Both the position numbers and the translations under genes were made by a program. Shown piece by piece: positions 38,079-52,671 of a stretch of 64,000 nucleotides of DNA (its first letter is position 1; every line of letters starts with the position of its first letter). The stretch comes from Beroe forskalii. Its lineage: Eukaryota > Ctenophora > Nuda > Beroida > Beroidae. The notes beneath the pieces were generated by a model, which saw nothing but the letters and a program-made list of their open reading frames with translations, was not told the DNA's origin and made no database searches. Where the stretch lies: NCBI GenBank assembly GCA_011033025.1, contig WFMF01000515.1, positions 53,887 to 117,886 on the forward strand. The letters run 5' to 3'.

Positions 38079-41000
38079 ATACTAGAGTAGCCCAGCCAAA
38101 GTCAGTATGCAACATTCGAGTGGACAAAGTTGCTCAACGGTTTTTAGTAGTTCCAACTATGCTCAATCGAAAAAAGTTGCTGCCCTTCGATGAATCGACG
38201 TCATGGGGGGTGCTAGGGCCACGCCCATTTTTCCACCCAGGCGCATAAGGGCCCGCACCCATAACTTTGCTTCTGAAGGTCGTAGAGACTTCGTTTTGGA
38301 GGCTCAAACGAAACACAATTGCCATGTTTATACACAATTGTCAACAAAAACAAGGCCTTAGATGCTTAAAATCCGAGTTATGGGCGAAAAACTGATTTTT
38401 GGGCGTCACGTACGAGGGCCAAAAGCCGAGGCACTGTAACTCAGTCCAGGAAGGTCTCAGCGAGTTCGTTCATGGCTCAAAAAAGAAGTGCAATGATTAT
38501 GTTTATATACAACTTGTGAACAAACTTATGTCTCTAAATGCTCACAAAACGAGTTATGTGCGAAAAACTGATTTTTAACCTTCTTCGCTTGCTTATACTT
38601 GGTCAAAGATGCATCCGTCATTCAAATTTCCTTGTCGAATTTGATGCCAATCATTGTTAGGGACCTAACAGTAACATATCTTGGCCGAAGATGCATCTGC
38701 ATCAGATTTTGACCTCGAAATAATGAAGTATGTGCCGATCAGCACTGATCAGCACCAATTTATTGCCGATAGGCATTAGGCATAATGGACTGATCAGCAC
38801 TGATCAGGCCGATTGCAAGGCCAACATCTGCCCATCTGTCATTCAAATTTCCCTATTAAATCTGATGCCAATCATTGTTAGGGACCTAACAGCAACACAT
38901 TTGTGTTGCAAGAAATGGTCTGTTTGCTAGGAGCATCCCTCAAATCTGGTAAAATATGTCTTTCTTAAGATTTTAGCCATATTCCTTTCCGGTTGAGGCA
39001 CGTAACATGAACAGTAGCCATAGATATCAGCATAGATATTTGAGATTCAGTGTACACTTAATGATCGTGGACTGGTTAATGCTATGAAGAGCAGGGTACA
39101 GTTTAAAAGATCTTTCTCAAATTTCTCAACCTAGTTCTGATACAATTCCAAATGAAGGAACGTTTTGACTGCCCAGTACTCGATGCCCATACATCAACTC
39201 CAAAAAAAGATTCAAGGTAGAAAATGAGTAATTCTACCCTTTACTGCTTGAGAATGAGGATAGTTTACACCTGCCATTGCACAGCTTTAGTCATTATCAA
39301 AATCAGGTTAGCCTAATATCCAACAGGTCACCATTGATCAGCGAGTTCACCTAGCATTGCAGGGACATCTTGCAACCCAGGAAGCTAACATGGTGAGTAG
39401 TAAAACAATGTCCACTTACAAGGTTACAACGAATACAAATTGAATTGCTGAATACAAATTGAATAATGATGGATATTACATGTCTACACTTGGACATTTT
39501 ATAATGTCCCTAATTGACATATTTATAAGTTTATATGATGGACTCTACAAGTGTCCTTAATAATGCTTAAAGTTAAAACACAATTGATGGTACAACTGAT
39601 GGCCCAGTATAGGTTGAGTTTATACAGTACCTACTTATCTTCTTTCTCAACCTAATTTTAACATAATCCCAAATATACCTCATCTTTTTGGCTGCCAGTG
39701 CATTAAATGAGATTCAGAACAAACATTAAAATATTAAAATTTAAAAGATGAATCGCAGGCCCCTATATTACAAGTAGATGATTAAATCAACCCTTTTATA
39801 ATACGCCATAAGAGCTTGACAATGAAGCCAGTTGACCCTCTCATTACTTCATTAGGCTGTTCCATCAAAGATCATTACTCATTAACCTCGCCAGACAATC
39901 ATATCACTATCTTCCATTGCATAGTGATTTCACCAAACCCTGCAAGTAGGTACTACTCTCTGGCTGATACACACAGCAAGGAAGTCAACTGCTCGTTTTG
40001 GCATGAGATATGCCATTGATGGAAGCCCGAAGCACTGTCCTCATCAGGTATCCTGAAAACAGTACAACACTTACCTCCTCAGTTTTGGGTGGTTATTTTG
40101 CCTGCTTATAATGCTTCTGGCTGGATAGGTTAAGGACAAGTTTTGGATCTTGGGCACTGGACATACAAAGCACTAAGTACATTTGCTCATGAAAAGATTG
40201 TATACTGCCACTGTCTCAAGAGTCTAGATAGCTACATTTCACTTGTACAGAGGCTTGGTGAATTCACCGAGCATTGGTGGTCTGACCGAAGCTGTCCAAT
40301 AGGAAGATTAAACTTTAACTAGCTTCATTCTCAAACAATCAAGAATAACTCTTCTTCTTCATCTGAATACTTTAATAATAGTTTGAAATTTACACGTCAT
40401 ACTGAATCTTATTCGGATTTGATGCAATTATAAAATGCAAATATGCAAGGACACTGGACAGTCAAAAATATTCCTACTTTTGTACATTTTGGATTATATC
40501 AGAACTTCATAGACATAAACCAGTCATTAAGGGCACATTGAATCTCAAATAGATGCTGATATCTATGGCTACTGTTCATGTTACATGCCCCAACCAGAAA
40601 GGGGTATACAGTCTAAAATGGACATATTCCACCAGATTGAGAGATGCTCCTAATCCTAGCAAACACAAATGTGTTGCTGGTAGGTCGGGCTCACAATGAT
40701 TGGCCTCAGATTTAACAAGGAAATTTGAATGACAGATGGGCAGATATTGGCCTTGCAATCGGCCTGATCAGTAGTGATCAGTGCATTATGCCTAATGCCT
40801 ATCAGCATTAAATCATTCACTGCTGATCAGCGCTGATTGGAACCTATTTCAAGCTTTCAAGGTCAAAATCTGATGCAGATGCATCTTAGGCCAAGATATG
40901 CTACTGTTAGGTCCCTAACAATGATTGGCAGCAGATTTAACAAGGAAATTTGAATGACAGATGGGCAGATGTTGGCCTTGCAATCAGTCATTAAGGGTAC

Positions 41001-43100
41001 ACTGAATCTCAAATATCTATGCTGATATCTATGGCTATTGTTCATGTTACATGTCCCAACCAGAAAGGCCAAGGGGTATGTCTAAAATGGACATATTTTA
41101 CCAGATTGAGAGATGCTCCTAATCCTAGCAAACACAAATGTGTTGCTTGTAGGTCGGGCTCACAATGATTGGCCTCAGATTTAATAAGGAAATTTGAATG
41201 ACAGATGGGCAGATATTGGCCTTGCAATCGGCCTGATCAGTAGTGATAAGTGCATTATGCCTAATGCCAATCGGCAATAAATCGGTGCTGATCAGTGCTG
41301 ATCGGCACATATTTCATTATTTCAAGGTCAAAATCTGACGCAGATGCATCTTTGGCCAAGATATGTTACTGTTAGGTCCCTAACAATGATTGGCATCAAA
41401 TTCAACAAGGAAATCCGAATGACGGATGCATCCTTGACCAAGTATAAGCAAGCGAAGAAGGTTAAAAATCACTTTTTTCGCACATAACTCGTTTTGTGAG
41501 CATTTTAGAGCATATGTTTGTTCACAAGTTGTATATAAACATGATCATTGCGCTTCTTTTGAGCTATGAACGAACTCGCTGAGACCTTCCTGGACTGAGT
41601 TACGGAAAATTGTCTCGGCTTTGGCCTGCGTATGCCATGCCACGAAAAAACTTAATCCTGGCCATCCTAGATACATGCAAAATCCTTTTCAAAATATGCA
41701 GTTTTGAGATTTTTCCAACTCCCAAGACAAAAATGCATAAAATTACTTGGGTTCTGTCTTTATTTTAGAAACGAATGTGCATTTTTAAAAATAAAATTGT
41801 GCCTTTTTTGTGTTTATCGATTTTCCATATCAAGGGATTCTTGTTTCTTGTCAGTAGCTGTGAAAATGAAAGTGCATGTTTTAAGCACTGAAATGAAAAT
41901 TATGCATGTTTCAATTATGCATGTTTCAAATCTCATTTGTATTAAAAAATAGTAATTGTATTCATAGAAATTGTACGTTGAACAAAATTACGATTTTAAG
42001 CATAATATTAAATTGCCCCCAAATCCCAATCTTCTGGATTTAATATTCATCTCTGTAGAAATTGTAACTACATTTCATTTACTAAGGTACCTTGATCTGA
42101 AATTACGCTGAAATAAAGAAATAAGAGTTATATAATCCTATTGAGGCGACAATTTTATTTATAGAAAACGTCTGGCTTCTGGGGGCTGCCGCCCCCAGAC
42201 CCCTGCTTCACATTTTATCAATCGACTCAACTTACAGGACAGAATTAAGAGTTAAAATCCTATTGAGGCGACAATTTTATTCATAGAAAACATCTGGCTT
42301 CTGGGGGCTGTCGCCCCCAGACCCCTGCTTCACATGTTATCAATCGACTCAAGTTAAAGGACAGAAAGAGTTAAAATCCTATTTAGGCGACAATTTTATT
42401 TATAGAAAACGTCTGGCTTCTGGGGGCTGCCGCCCCCAGACCCCTGCTTCACATGTTATCAATGGACTCAACTAACAGGACAGAATTAAGAGTTAAAATC
42501 CTATTGAGGCGGCAAATTTATTTATAGAAAACGTCTGGCTTCTGGGGGCTGCCGCCCCCAGGCCCCTGCTCCACTTATTAGAAAACAGCCCAACATGCAG
42601 GGAGCTTTTAGGATGCTACTGAGAGGAAATTTTGAAATTTGATGTCGTGAAACTGTGAATAATTTAATTTGTTGTAGGTATATGAAATCAGAAATTGCCT
42701 CGGCAAAAAATATGCAGTTTTGTGATTTCAAACTCAGGATACATGCAAAAAAAAATTTTTTCGAGGTATGGCGTATGCCCAAAAATCAGTTTTTCGCCCA
42801 TAACTCGGATTTTAAGCATCTAAGGCCTTGTTTTTGTTGACAATTGTGTATAAACATGGCAATTGTGTTTCGTTTGAGCCCAAAACGAAGTCTCTACGAC
42901 CTTCAGAAGCAAAGTTATGGGTGCGGGCCCTTATGCGCCTGGGTGGAAAAATGGGCGTGGCCCTAGCACCCCCCATGACGTCGATTCATCAAAGGGCAGC
43001 AACTTTTTTCGATTGAGCATAGTTGGAACTACTAAAAACCGTTGAGCAACTTTGTCCACTCGAATGTTGCATACTGACTTTGGCTGGGCTACTGGAGTAT
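38079..43100. mobile_element. 5-kb foldback-type element with long inverted ends (right arm only)
   Basis: Outer inverted ends 38079-38405 and 42770-43100 (ATACT..AGTAGCCCAGCC inward) are about 95% identical. A second inverted tier pairs 38410-38940 with 41090-41640, and a third pairs 38960-39070 with 40980-41080. The left arm reads through the insertion point (about 30320) without it. The interior carries a direct duplication (40520-40930 and 40980-41400) and the array at 42140-42570. No transposase is visible; the target duplication is not clear. Confidence 0.75.
42140..42570. repeat. Tandem repeat, about 120-bp unit, 4 copies, with GC-rich hairpin
   Basis: Each unit has AAAACGTCTGGCTTCTGGGGGCTG, shown here in part as TGGCTTCTGGGGGCTGCCGC, followed by CCCCAGACCCCTGC, forming a strong hairpin. 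A related hairpin is at about 27125-27165 in the left arm. Confidence 0.85.
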
Positions 43101-45109
43101 GATACATGGCGTGTGTAGCACAGGTTGTATCCTGTATACACGGATATACAATACAGCTCGGGTACTACACTGTCAGGGATCACATAATTACCCTGTGTGT
43201 AATTACCCCTAATAAGTGCGCACCACACATAACCCTGTAGTAGTGGGGACCTTTCATTGGTTGACACACAGCATCTCTAGGATGCTGGGGGAGATTGGCG
43301 GAATCTAATTCAGTCTAAGATTACTTGACTGCACTAGATGTTATGTGTACTGACCCCAGGTAAAGATAAAGATCTCGCTAATGCTGTAATTTGTTTGCTC
43401 TGGGGTAGTAGACAGCCAACAAGAATAGGGTTATTGATCTTGAGAAGCGATCCTCAGTAGTATTATATGCAAGGGAAATCTGAGCTTTCAAAGTCTAATA
43501 TTTGCGTTATCCTCCCAAATTTTGAGTAATTTCTACATTTTATTCAGAGCCAGGTCTGCAGTATTTTCTTGGAATTCTAATGTTTCAGAGGAAATCCAAG
43601 TGGCCTTGAAGGGATTCCAGTCTAGAGTAGCAACATTCCACTTAGTGTTCTGGTTACTATAATAGAATTTAGTTAGACGGATGTTTTAATACAACGTACG
43701 TTGAGAAATCGACACAAAAAGGTTTGCGTCATAATGATTCATCTGAACAGGAAACTATTGTCTTACCATGCACCATTAAATTGTAGTTCTATTTCCAAAA
43801 CTTGAATATTTTCTGATTCATCAAAGTTAACAACAATCTTTCTATATAGGTTATTTTCACATCTGTCGCAATAGTACGGTTGGTACGGAACCCCCCAGCT
43901 TGCCGTACAGCAAGGACATCCACTGAATTCGCCGGGCACCAAACCGAGTATTACGACTATAGTTAGTAGTTACTCACACATCGCATTGCACGGAGCTGTG
44001 AAGGAGTTCTTTCAAATAATTCCGATCAACAAACAGCTCATTCGTTACACCTAGATCATTCGTTACTTAGAAACAGTTGTTTTTCTTTTCGAGAAAACCA
44101 TATTCAGTTATGTAAGAATTAGGAGAATCTCGGGATAATTATCAAATATTTTCTCTTACACAGTTCAAAACTACACTCTTTGTTTAAAAAGCGATCACGT
44201 GAATACTACATCAGAAGATATATTTTTCAATTCCACGGTAAATATTTAGATACAACCATTGTTTTCTTAACAAAACATTGGTATTAGCCAAATAAACTAT
44301 TTTCTGATTGAATCTGAGTAAAATCGTTGAAAATTTCAAACAATAAAGCAAATTCACTCAAATTCAAGGATAAAACTGTCCAATGAAAGAAAACATCAAT
44401 TATTACTAACTTATTAAATCATAATAAAACCAAGGAAAGCGGATAGCGCTTCCAAGGAAACGTTACCAGCTGTACAAACCTAACTAAACTTGTCAGCGGA
44501 AGCAAATTGCCGGTTCATATCAGAAAGTTTTCGTGAGAATTTCAGTAAATAACAAGGCGTCCTATCAGCGACTAATTAGCCAACTACAACAACACAAATT
44601 AGTAAACTTACTTCTGATGGGTCTCCTAATATTTGTACACTTAAACTGAGAACTATAGCTGCCATAGCAGTGAGCCAATCAAGCTCAGTGAAATTGGCCC
44701 TTCCCTTTTCCCATTCCATTAACCAGCTCTAAACTTTAAGAGATTATTTACAAAGTACCATTACAACAATGTAAAATGAATGGAAGTAAAACGCATATAT
44801 ATTTTTTAAAATATGGTAGCTCATTTCAATATCCTGTCACAGCTTCAATCACACTAGCCATTGAAGCACTGAAATTATTCCCCCGTTCTGTTTCATGCAG
44901 GGTACCATGCAAACTCAAAATTTACAAAATACACTCAGTGTAGCGCAAGTATATGGTACAATGCACACAATGTACAAAATACACAATGTACAATGTACAC
45001 CGTGTATAAGCAGTCAGTGGCTTACATTGTGAGCAGAGAGTTCCTGTCGATGAGTTACCTGGGCAGAGTGGCTAGGTAATTTGTTTGGCTTTCAGTGTTG
45101 CTGAGACTC

Positions 45110-45410
45110 TAAGAGTTGCTAGGTGATATTTTTAGTTGCTAGGCGTTGCATAGTGTTGCTAGGTGATAGTTTTGGTTACTAGGCGTTGCTTAGTCTTGCT
45201 AGATGATATTTTTGGTTGTTACCCGTTGTTATGTGATATTGCTACGTGTTGCTACGTGTTGCTACGTGTTGCTAACTGCTGCCTGGTGATATTTTTCTTT
45301 GTAACGTGTTGCTAAGTGCTGCTTGTTTTATTTGGTTGCTACGCGTTGCTTAGTAATAGTGTTGCTTAGTGCTGCTTGGTGATGTGTTTGGTTGCTACGC
45401 TAAGTGATGA
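45110..45410. repeat. Tandem repeat, about 29-bp unit (right arm)
   Basis: Units like AGGTGATATTTTTGGTTGCT with variants. Inverted partner of 28010-28175, expanded and diverged. Confidence 0.8.
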
Positions 45411-47109
45411 AGCATGAAGTTTCTAGACCTTGCTTCTTGAGAGTGATGTTATTGTACAATAGTTAGTCGGAGTACCAGGATATGGGTCCTTTTACTTAAC
45501 TTACACTAACTACATCTACTGCAACTACATTAACTTTACATCATTCTGCTATCATCCAATGGTTGTAAGAATATATTATATAAATTAATGATACGCTTCA
45601 CAATCAAATTTAATCATAAACTTGAAAATTTTCTCTATTTTCTATTTTTTGAATTGACAAATCTGACAAGTATAAACTGTACCCTATGAAAAAGTAGTAT
45701 AAAACCAAGTTGCGTTAGACAAAATAATAGTCAGTTGACATCTGTGTTGTAATTGCATACTCATTAATTATTTGAGAAAGACGTTTAGAGAGTTGTACGA
45801 CTTCAGCACTAGATGACTAAGGCAGAGCAGAATGTACCGTATTCTTATATTCTACACGCCTCAGCATTGCCTTGTTCGCTGTGTGACTTCATCAACTTGT
45901 CATTCTAAAGCATGGTAATTACGTCATTCTCAATAGCCTATGATTTATGAGACGTTTATCATAACACTGAGCAGTGCGTTTGTTAAAGCCTCAACACCTT
46001 GGAAATGTGTAAAAACTATTCTTGTTTTGTTTTTTAAAGTGCATTCAGCATAGGAAATTAGGATACTTCTATAATTAAACGACATGTTTTTGGCTCTTGA
46101 TATCTCTCAATATAAGTGAAGATGATAAATAAACTTCTTCCGGGCTGCGCGAAGGAGCCTTTGAAACTCAGTGGAGATCTCGTTGGCTCCTTTCGCTGAA
46201 AATCCGAATTCTACTAGTCACCAAAACTCATCTGAGAAAACGCCAGAGGCAATAGTTCTGATTGTTCTGAAGACCGCTCATATTCCCACAAATGAAAGAG
46301 TGATGTCATAATGAAGGATTGCAGTGGTGAATTGATTACCTTGGGGCTTGGAACGCGTCTTTTTGTGATTTAGCATTACCATTTGTGCAGGAATCAACAT
46401 TATGTGATGATGTTAAATCTGAGAATCACGGTGTTTTCTTTAATTCTTTTCAAGTTTATATGATGCGAATGTTGTTATACATTGCAGTTCTGTGAAATAC
46501 TGAAAGGTATGATTATTAATAATGCTAATACGATCATAATATTATGCGCTCGACTATTCGTTTATCCAGCAAAAACTACATTATTTTAGGAATATTTGAT
46601 GTAACATTTCGCTGTATGGGAAGGGAGAAATGATTTCCTTTAAAAGTTTAAACACCACTTAAAAAATGTCAAGACAAGTACCACGTATATCTTGTTTATT
46701 CAGCATTTCGGCTGAACTTTATGATAAAACGTCCTGTATAATGTAAACAAACGGTATTCTTGTTTTAGTACTAAGAAACCTGGCAGGTCCTTATGATGGT
46801 ACAAGACATGTCGTGAACCTACTTGTAACTCTACTAGTGACTGTATAATATATGTGTGTTAAACGTTACAGCGTTTACAGCTACTTTATTACAGCTGCTA
46901 ATGCTGTGTGACCTGTGACTTGAGCTCCAGAGGTCCCAGCATGACGTCATTATCAGAGCTCACAATGGTGCATTAACGAGGTGAAGCTGACTATTTGTCC
47001 TGTATACATCGTAACACGGAGTATTATGCAATGCTCGGTGGTATTTTCTGCGGAATGTTGCAATGTTAGGAACGCGAGCTCCCCTCTAGGTGACAAGGCA
47101 CAGGTTATG

Positions 47110-48270
47110 CTAGTTACAAAATCACCATGTTGCAAAGTCACCATGTCACAAAGTCACCATTTCATCAAGTCACAAAGTCACTAAGTCACCATGTCACTAA
47201 GTCACAAAGTCACAAAGTCACCATGTCACAAAGTCACCATGTCACAAAGTCACCATGTCACAAAGTCACCATGTCACAAAGTCACCATGTCACAAAGTCA
47301 CCATGTTACAAAGTCGCCATGTCACAAAGTCACCATGTTACAAAGTCACTAGTGACAAAGTCACCATGTCACTAAGTCACCATGCCACACAGTCACCATG
47401 TCACAAAGTCACCATGTCACCAAGCCACAAAGTCACCATGTCACCAAGCCACAAAGTCACCATTTCACCATGCCACAAAGTCACCATGTCACCATGCCAC
47501 AAAGCCACCATGTAACAGAGCCACCATGTCAGAAAGTCACCATGTCACTAAGTCACCATGTCACTAAGTCACCATGTCACAAAGTCACCATGTCGCAAAG
47601 TCACCATGTCACACAGTCACCATGTCACAAAGTCACCATGTCACCAAGCCACAAAGTCACCATGTCACCAAGCCACAAAGTCACCATGCCACAAAGTCAC
47701 CATGTCACCATGCCACAAAGCCACCATGTAACAGAGCCACCATGTCAGAAAGTCACCATGTCGCAAAGTCACCATGTCACAAAGTCACCATGTCACTAAG
47801 TCACCATGTCACAAAGTCACCATGTCACTAAGTCACCATGTCACAAAGTCACCATGTCACTAAGTCACCATGTCACACAGTCACCATGTCACCATGCCAC
47901 AAAGCCACCATGTAACAGAGCCACCATGTCAGAAAGTCACCATGTCGCAAAGTCACCATGTCACAAAGTCACCATGTCACTAAGTCACCATGTCACACAG
48001 TCACCATGTCGCAAAGTCACCATGTCGCAAAGTCACCATGTCACAAAGTCACCATGTCACTAAGTCACCTTTTCACAAAGTCACCATGTCACAAAGTCAC
48101 AAAGTCACCATGTCACTAAGTCACCAAGTCACTAAGTCATCATTTCATCAAGTCAACATATTGTCACCATGTCACAAAGTCACCATGTCACTAAGTCACC
48201 ATGTCACTGAGTTACCTTTTCACAAAGTTACCATGTCACAAAGTCACCATGTGTACCATGTTACCATTTC
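47110..48270 (+). repeat. Minisatellite, 16-bp unit, long allele (right arm)
   Basis: About 70 copies of GTCACCATGTCACAAA with CTAA, GCAA and CCACAAAG variants, arranged partly in higher-order blocks (for example 47400-47560 resembles 47640-47790). All frames are open and give MSQSHHV-type peptides with no coding meaning. Confidence 0.97.
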
Positions 48271-49854
48271 AGAAAGCTAGAGAAGTATGCGTGAGGTCAT
48301 ACTGTGTGAGGTCATCGTTAATTGACCACATCAAAACTTAGTAAGTTAGTAGGACTTTACACTCAGCACACACTGGCGTGTGTTTAGTACATTGTGACGG
48401 TGAGGAGGGTTAAATACATATTCAACCATTCCCCAGAAATACGAAACGACAAAATCTTGTGGTTTTGGTCCATCTAAGCGTCTATCGACCGAAGTTATTG
48501 CATTAATCGTGTCAATTAACAATTCATCTTCTGACCTCATCTATCAGCTTCATGATAATGCACGAAGGATGTATCATGATAATCGATAATGCCGCGAGAA
48601 ACACTGTATTTCAGGACATCGATCTAGTGGCGAAGTAAGCTGTGACAAGGTTTAGTGGAATAGGTTGAAGTATCTAATTTTCCTAAAATAGCATGCACTT
48701 CAAATCAAGTGCGACTATGTGTCTTGTAACAGAATGTCAGAACACTCTCAGAGCTAATGAGTGCAAATTAACTGCTTCTCTGTTGCTTTTTATTAAGATA
48801 GGAACGATACGGAGTACAGATATAACCATACCAACGACATGCGGCTGATTTAGTGATTCGTACAGATATAGCTGATGGTCCCAATTGCTTATCAAGTGCA
48901 GGTTGTAAATTTATATACTTAGTTGCTTTGTCGCTTTAAGTGCTAAAACACACAAACCACTTTTGCACGGCCTCATCAAGATAGAATCATTCTAACTCCC
49001 TGTTGTAATAAAATAGTGCGCTATACTACCGTACTTAGTATAATTAAAAGACAATGTCTGACTACCAAAGTATGTTACTCGTCCTTACTAGGCAGGTTAC
49101 TACTGTTATTGGTGATTATACACTTGCTAGCGCCAGGCAACCCTTACCAGGAGCAAGCAATGACTTACCTTAGAGCTTTGGGGCATTAGCATTACCAATA
49201 ACACAACTCTCGATCTCAGCATTAGCATTACCAATAAAACAACTCTCGATCGATCTCTTCCGGTCGCTTTTTCTCGGAATCGCACCATTAATTAACAAAA
49301 TGCTGGCTCTTTTTAGAGCAAGTGTCACATAAATCTACAGAGCTTTTCCGCAATTATCCATTAACTTACTCAATTAACTGCAGTTACCTACTCAAGTAAC
49401 ATCATTTACTTACAGCATTAACTTACTTCATTGATAACGACCTGTAACATTTATATAACCATTTATGACACCATAATTCTATTTGCCCTAATATCATAAC
49501 ATTATGGTTCATAATTTATTTGCAATTTGTAACCAAAAGATATGGATGGATCGGACTACAGCACTTCTGTACTGTAATTCGTAGATTAAAATACACTACT
49601 ATCTACCGTTTGCTCATTTGAGTCAAGGCAATACCACCTACTGGTCGATTCCGATTTCCGAGTGCGGATGAAAATGATCTTATCTTTCTTCTACTCATCG
49701 GCTCATTACATTTCCCACCGACCAACTCCCTAACTACCAAAACTGTTCCCACCTAAATCCTCATTAGGGCGACACTACCTTCATTACATCTTCCGCAAAC
49801 TGGGAATCCAATCGAAATACTGAAATAATAATGTATACGCCTCTTGTTGTTTTG

Positions 49855-50075
49855 CAGAAGTTCTCACAGCCTACTTCTCTCTTTTGAAGCACACTTCTCT
49901 CTTTTGAAGCACACTTCCCTCTCTCGAAGCATATTTCTCTCTTTTGAAGCATACTTCTCTTTTTTAAAGCATATCTCTCTTTTCAAGCACACTCGCTCTT
50001 TTGAAGCAAACTTCTCTCTTTCGAAGCACATTTGTCATTTCCCTCTTTTGAAGCACACTTCTCTCCTTTGCAGCA
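49855..50075. repeat. Short tandem repeat, about 19-bp unit (right arm)
   Basis: Units like TCTCTCTTTTGAAGCACACT. Inverted partner of 19970-20095, expanded here. Confidence 0.8.
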
Positions 50076-51149
50076 CACTAGAAACTTAGTTCTACAACTC
50101 TACTACGACTGTTAAACTGCTACCTACCACTTATTAAACATTTTATACCACCTACAGCATACTTGCATAATATAGGACCTAGGTACACGAAATAATATTC
50201 AAGTAGTGAAGCTTTAAACATGAATTAATATAAGTACTCAATATTTCGAAGCTGATTCTACTGTATGTAGTTCGGGCCAGCTACTAAGGCATCATCTTAT
50301 GCCATACACAATCTCACACTCAGCAATATGCTTAGATAATTATAGTAATTAACAAAAATTTAATTGTTTGAATTATAAATAAACACTTGATCTCCCCTTT
50401 CTTTCAAGCAAATGGTTACATAGCAAGTGAGATCTTAAAAGTCATGTACAATGGTAATTCAATGAAAATTGTAGAGAAAACTTTTTAAATTGACGCATGG
50501 ATATTGGAGAAGGAAGAATCCCTAAGCACACAGGCCGGAAAAGAGCTGCAGGGCCGCTATAAGCGCGTACAAACAAACGGATATGGAGTTTAATGAACTG
50601 CCGAGCACTAACAAGAAGAGAAGAAGGGTTCTTTATACGAGTGCTAACCGATAAGTGTACTATTCGAGAAGACCTACTTAGTATTATATGATTGTTTAGT
50701 AAGGAATAATCTTGACAGATGAATATGATACGTATTAGGATTATCTGAAGGTACTGTTGTTGGGTGCCATGATGCCATATTTATGTACAGTTAAGTTTCA
50801 TGATGTTATGATGCCATATTTATGTTCAGAAAGTTGTCATAACGTACAGCAAGCCGTAAGATGTAAACTGTACAGTCGGACATAGTTCGATAGGATATGG
50901 TTTATTGGTTTTGTTCCATCCTACTTCCAAACACAAATTACAGGCTGTCTTTCGACATAACTGCAGGAGAAATTCGACGACCTACTAAGTTGTTGCAAAA
51001 CGACGGCTACCTTGGCCAATACCACTAAAAAATATTTTAATCTACAAACAATCTACAAATAAAACCACAGTACAGAAGTACTGTGCTTTGATCTGTATCT
51101 CTGAGTTACAGCAGTAAATGCAGCCCAGCGGTAGCTGAACACATCTTAC

Positions 51150-51209
51150 CTAGTGAGTGGGTGTTGTTAGCTCCAACCGCACACATGATAGACTTTATCT
51201 TGCTCTTCC
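51150..51209 (-). CDS. RA-domain gene exon 6, right-arm copy
   Basis: 60-bp exon between CAG (51212-51210) and GTAAGA (51149-51144), same strand as exons 1-5. Exon 5 ends in phase 1 (G) and this exon starts with GG, giving an in-frame join across PFKG-KSKIK. The downstream partner exons 7-8 are not found on this strand anywhere in the window. Confidence 0.75.
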
Positions 51210-51492
51210 CTGAAACACACATTAGGATCAGAGATCAGACTCGAGAAATAAGATAGATTTAGTGAAATCTTAGTGGTAAAGTACGAGGGTGATCAATTAG
51301 CGATAAATTTAACTCGGTGCGTTTGAATAGTGCTGGTCGACTTTACGGTTTACCTGGTCAAAACAGATTATGAGAGAACTTCAGCAGTGACCGTACACCA
51401 CAATTTACACGGTTGTGGTATATTAAACGATTAATTGATAATTACTTAATTAATATCTTAGCAATTATGAGAATTGAGATAAGAATAGATAA

Positions 51493-52671
51493 GGGATCGT
51501 TCACATATTACGTAATCAGCCGAGGGGGGGAGGGGGTTTCCAAATGATTACGTTTGATTACGAGGGGGGAGGGGGGGTTTGGCCAATGATTACGTAATCA
51601 AAATATCTAAATTTTCATGAAAATTTCAAGGATTTTTATGAAAATTTCACGAATTTTCATGAAAATTTCAAGAATTTTCATCAAAATTTAAAGAATTTTC
51701 ATGAAAATTTGAAAAATTTTTTTATGAAAATTTAAAGGATTTCCGAATTTTTATTACCAAAAATGAACCATTTGCAGAAAAAAAATTGTCAAAATTTCAT
51801 AATTATGATTAAAACATGATCTACTCTAACTCAATATGGTTCAGAATGTATAGTTCCTTTAGTGCTGCCCATATAGGAGGGATGTACTCCATTCCTTGAA
51901 CTCTTCCAAACCACTTCAGCGCCTCTTTGTATATAAGGTTTGCTGCTCTGTGCTTGATCAGAGGTTCGGTGGCCTTTCTTGCCCTAGAGCTCTAGAGTTG
52001 ATGCCAGAGCAGGTCTTGGTGTACATCCGCAGCTCCATTATCCAGGAATCAATCTTTTTGATGAAGGTGTAGGAAGCTGCAGTTGTCTGTGAAGTTGCCA
52101 GACTCTGATCTGGCACTTAGGAGCTAGGGCTGATCTGGATCTAGGGTTCTGTCGGCAGATGAGCAGGACACCGCGGATACTGAACTTTGGTTCCTACGGT
52201 TTTGAAGGAGGTTGAGGTGGGACCAAGACGTTGATTTCTGGCTCTTTAGTGGAACTGGGGGCCTCAGGTGTAGAGGAGGAGGAGGATGATCTGTTGGAGG
52301 TAAAGGAGGATGATGAGCAGATGAGGATGCCTTGGAGGAAGAGAAAGAGGAGGAGGTGTCCATCTCATTGTCAGAGGAGTTGTCGTAGGCGAGATTTCCA
52401 TGGGAAAAACTAAAAGAAGCTTTGAATGTCATCTTCAGCTCGATGATGTTGATGATTGAATTGAAACACATGATCCTTTTCTAATTTTTTGTCAGTTAAT
52501 ACAGTTTTTTGGTGACGTCAAAAAAACTGAAAGAGGGGGTTGGGCCATGATTACGTAATATTTTCCGAAAAAGAGGGGGGGTTTGGCCATGATTACGTTT
52601 GATTACGGAGGGGGGGGGAGGGGGGGGTAAAAAATGCCCAAAAGTTGATTACGTAATATGTGAACGATCCC
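51493..52671. mobile_element. Harbinger-like DNA transposon relic, 1179 bp, TAA target duplication
   Basis: Terminal inverted repeats of about 26 bp begin GGGATCGTTCACATATTACG and are flanked by TAA (51490-51492, 52672-52674). The left arm (18550-18565) preserves the empty site with a single TAA. Three-base TAA/TTA duplications are typical of PIF/Harbinger elements. Inside, an AT-rich 22-25-bp repeat (51605-51740) and G-rich blocks flank a decayed minus-strand coding segment (about 52470-51830). This has acidic, Ser-rich and Pro-rich parts and a C-terminal piece with RAANLIYKEALKWFGRVQG, possibly a remnant of an accessory protein. No DDE transposase was found. Confidence 0.85.

Noticed and set aside
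47110-48280. Set of His/Ser-rich ORFs
   Set aside because: All come from the 16-bp minisatellite with no stop in any frame.
33896-48280. Possible CRISPR arrays
   Set aside because: Units are contiguous, without unique spacers, and the genome is animal.
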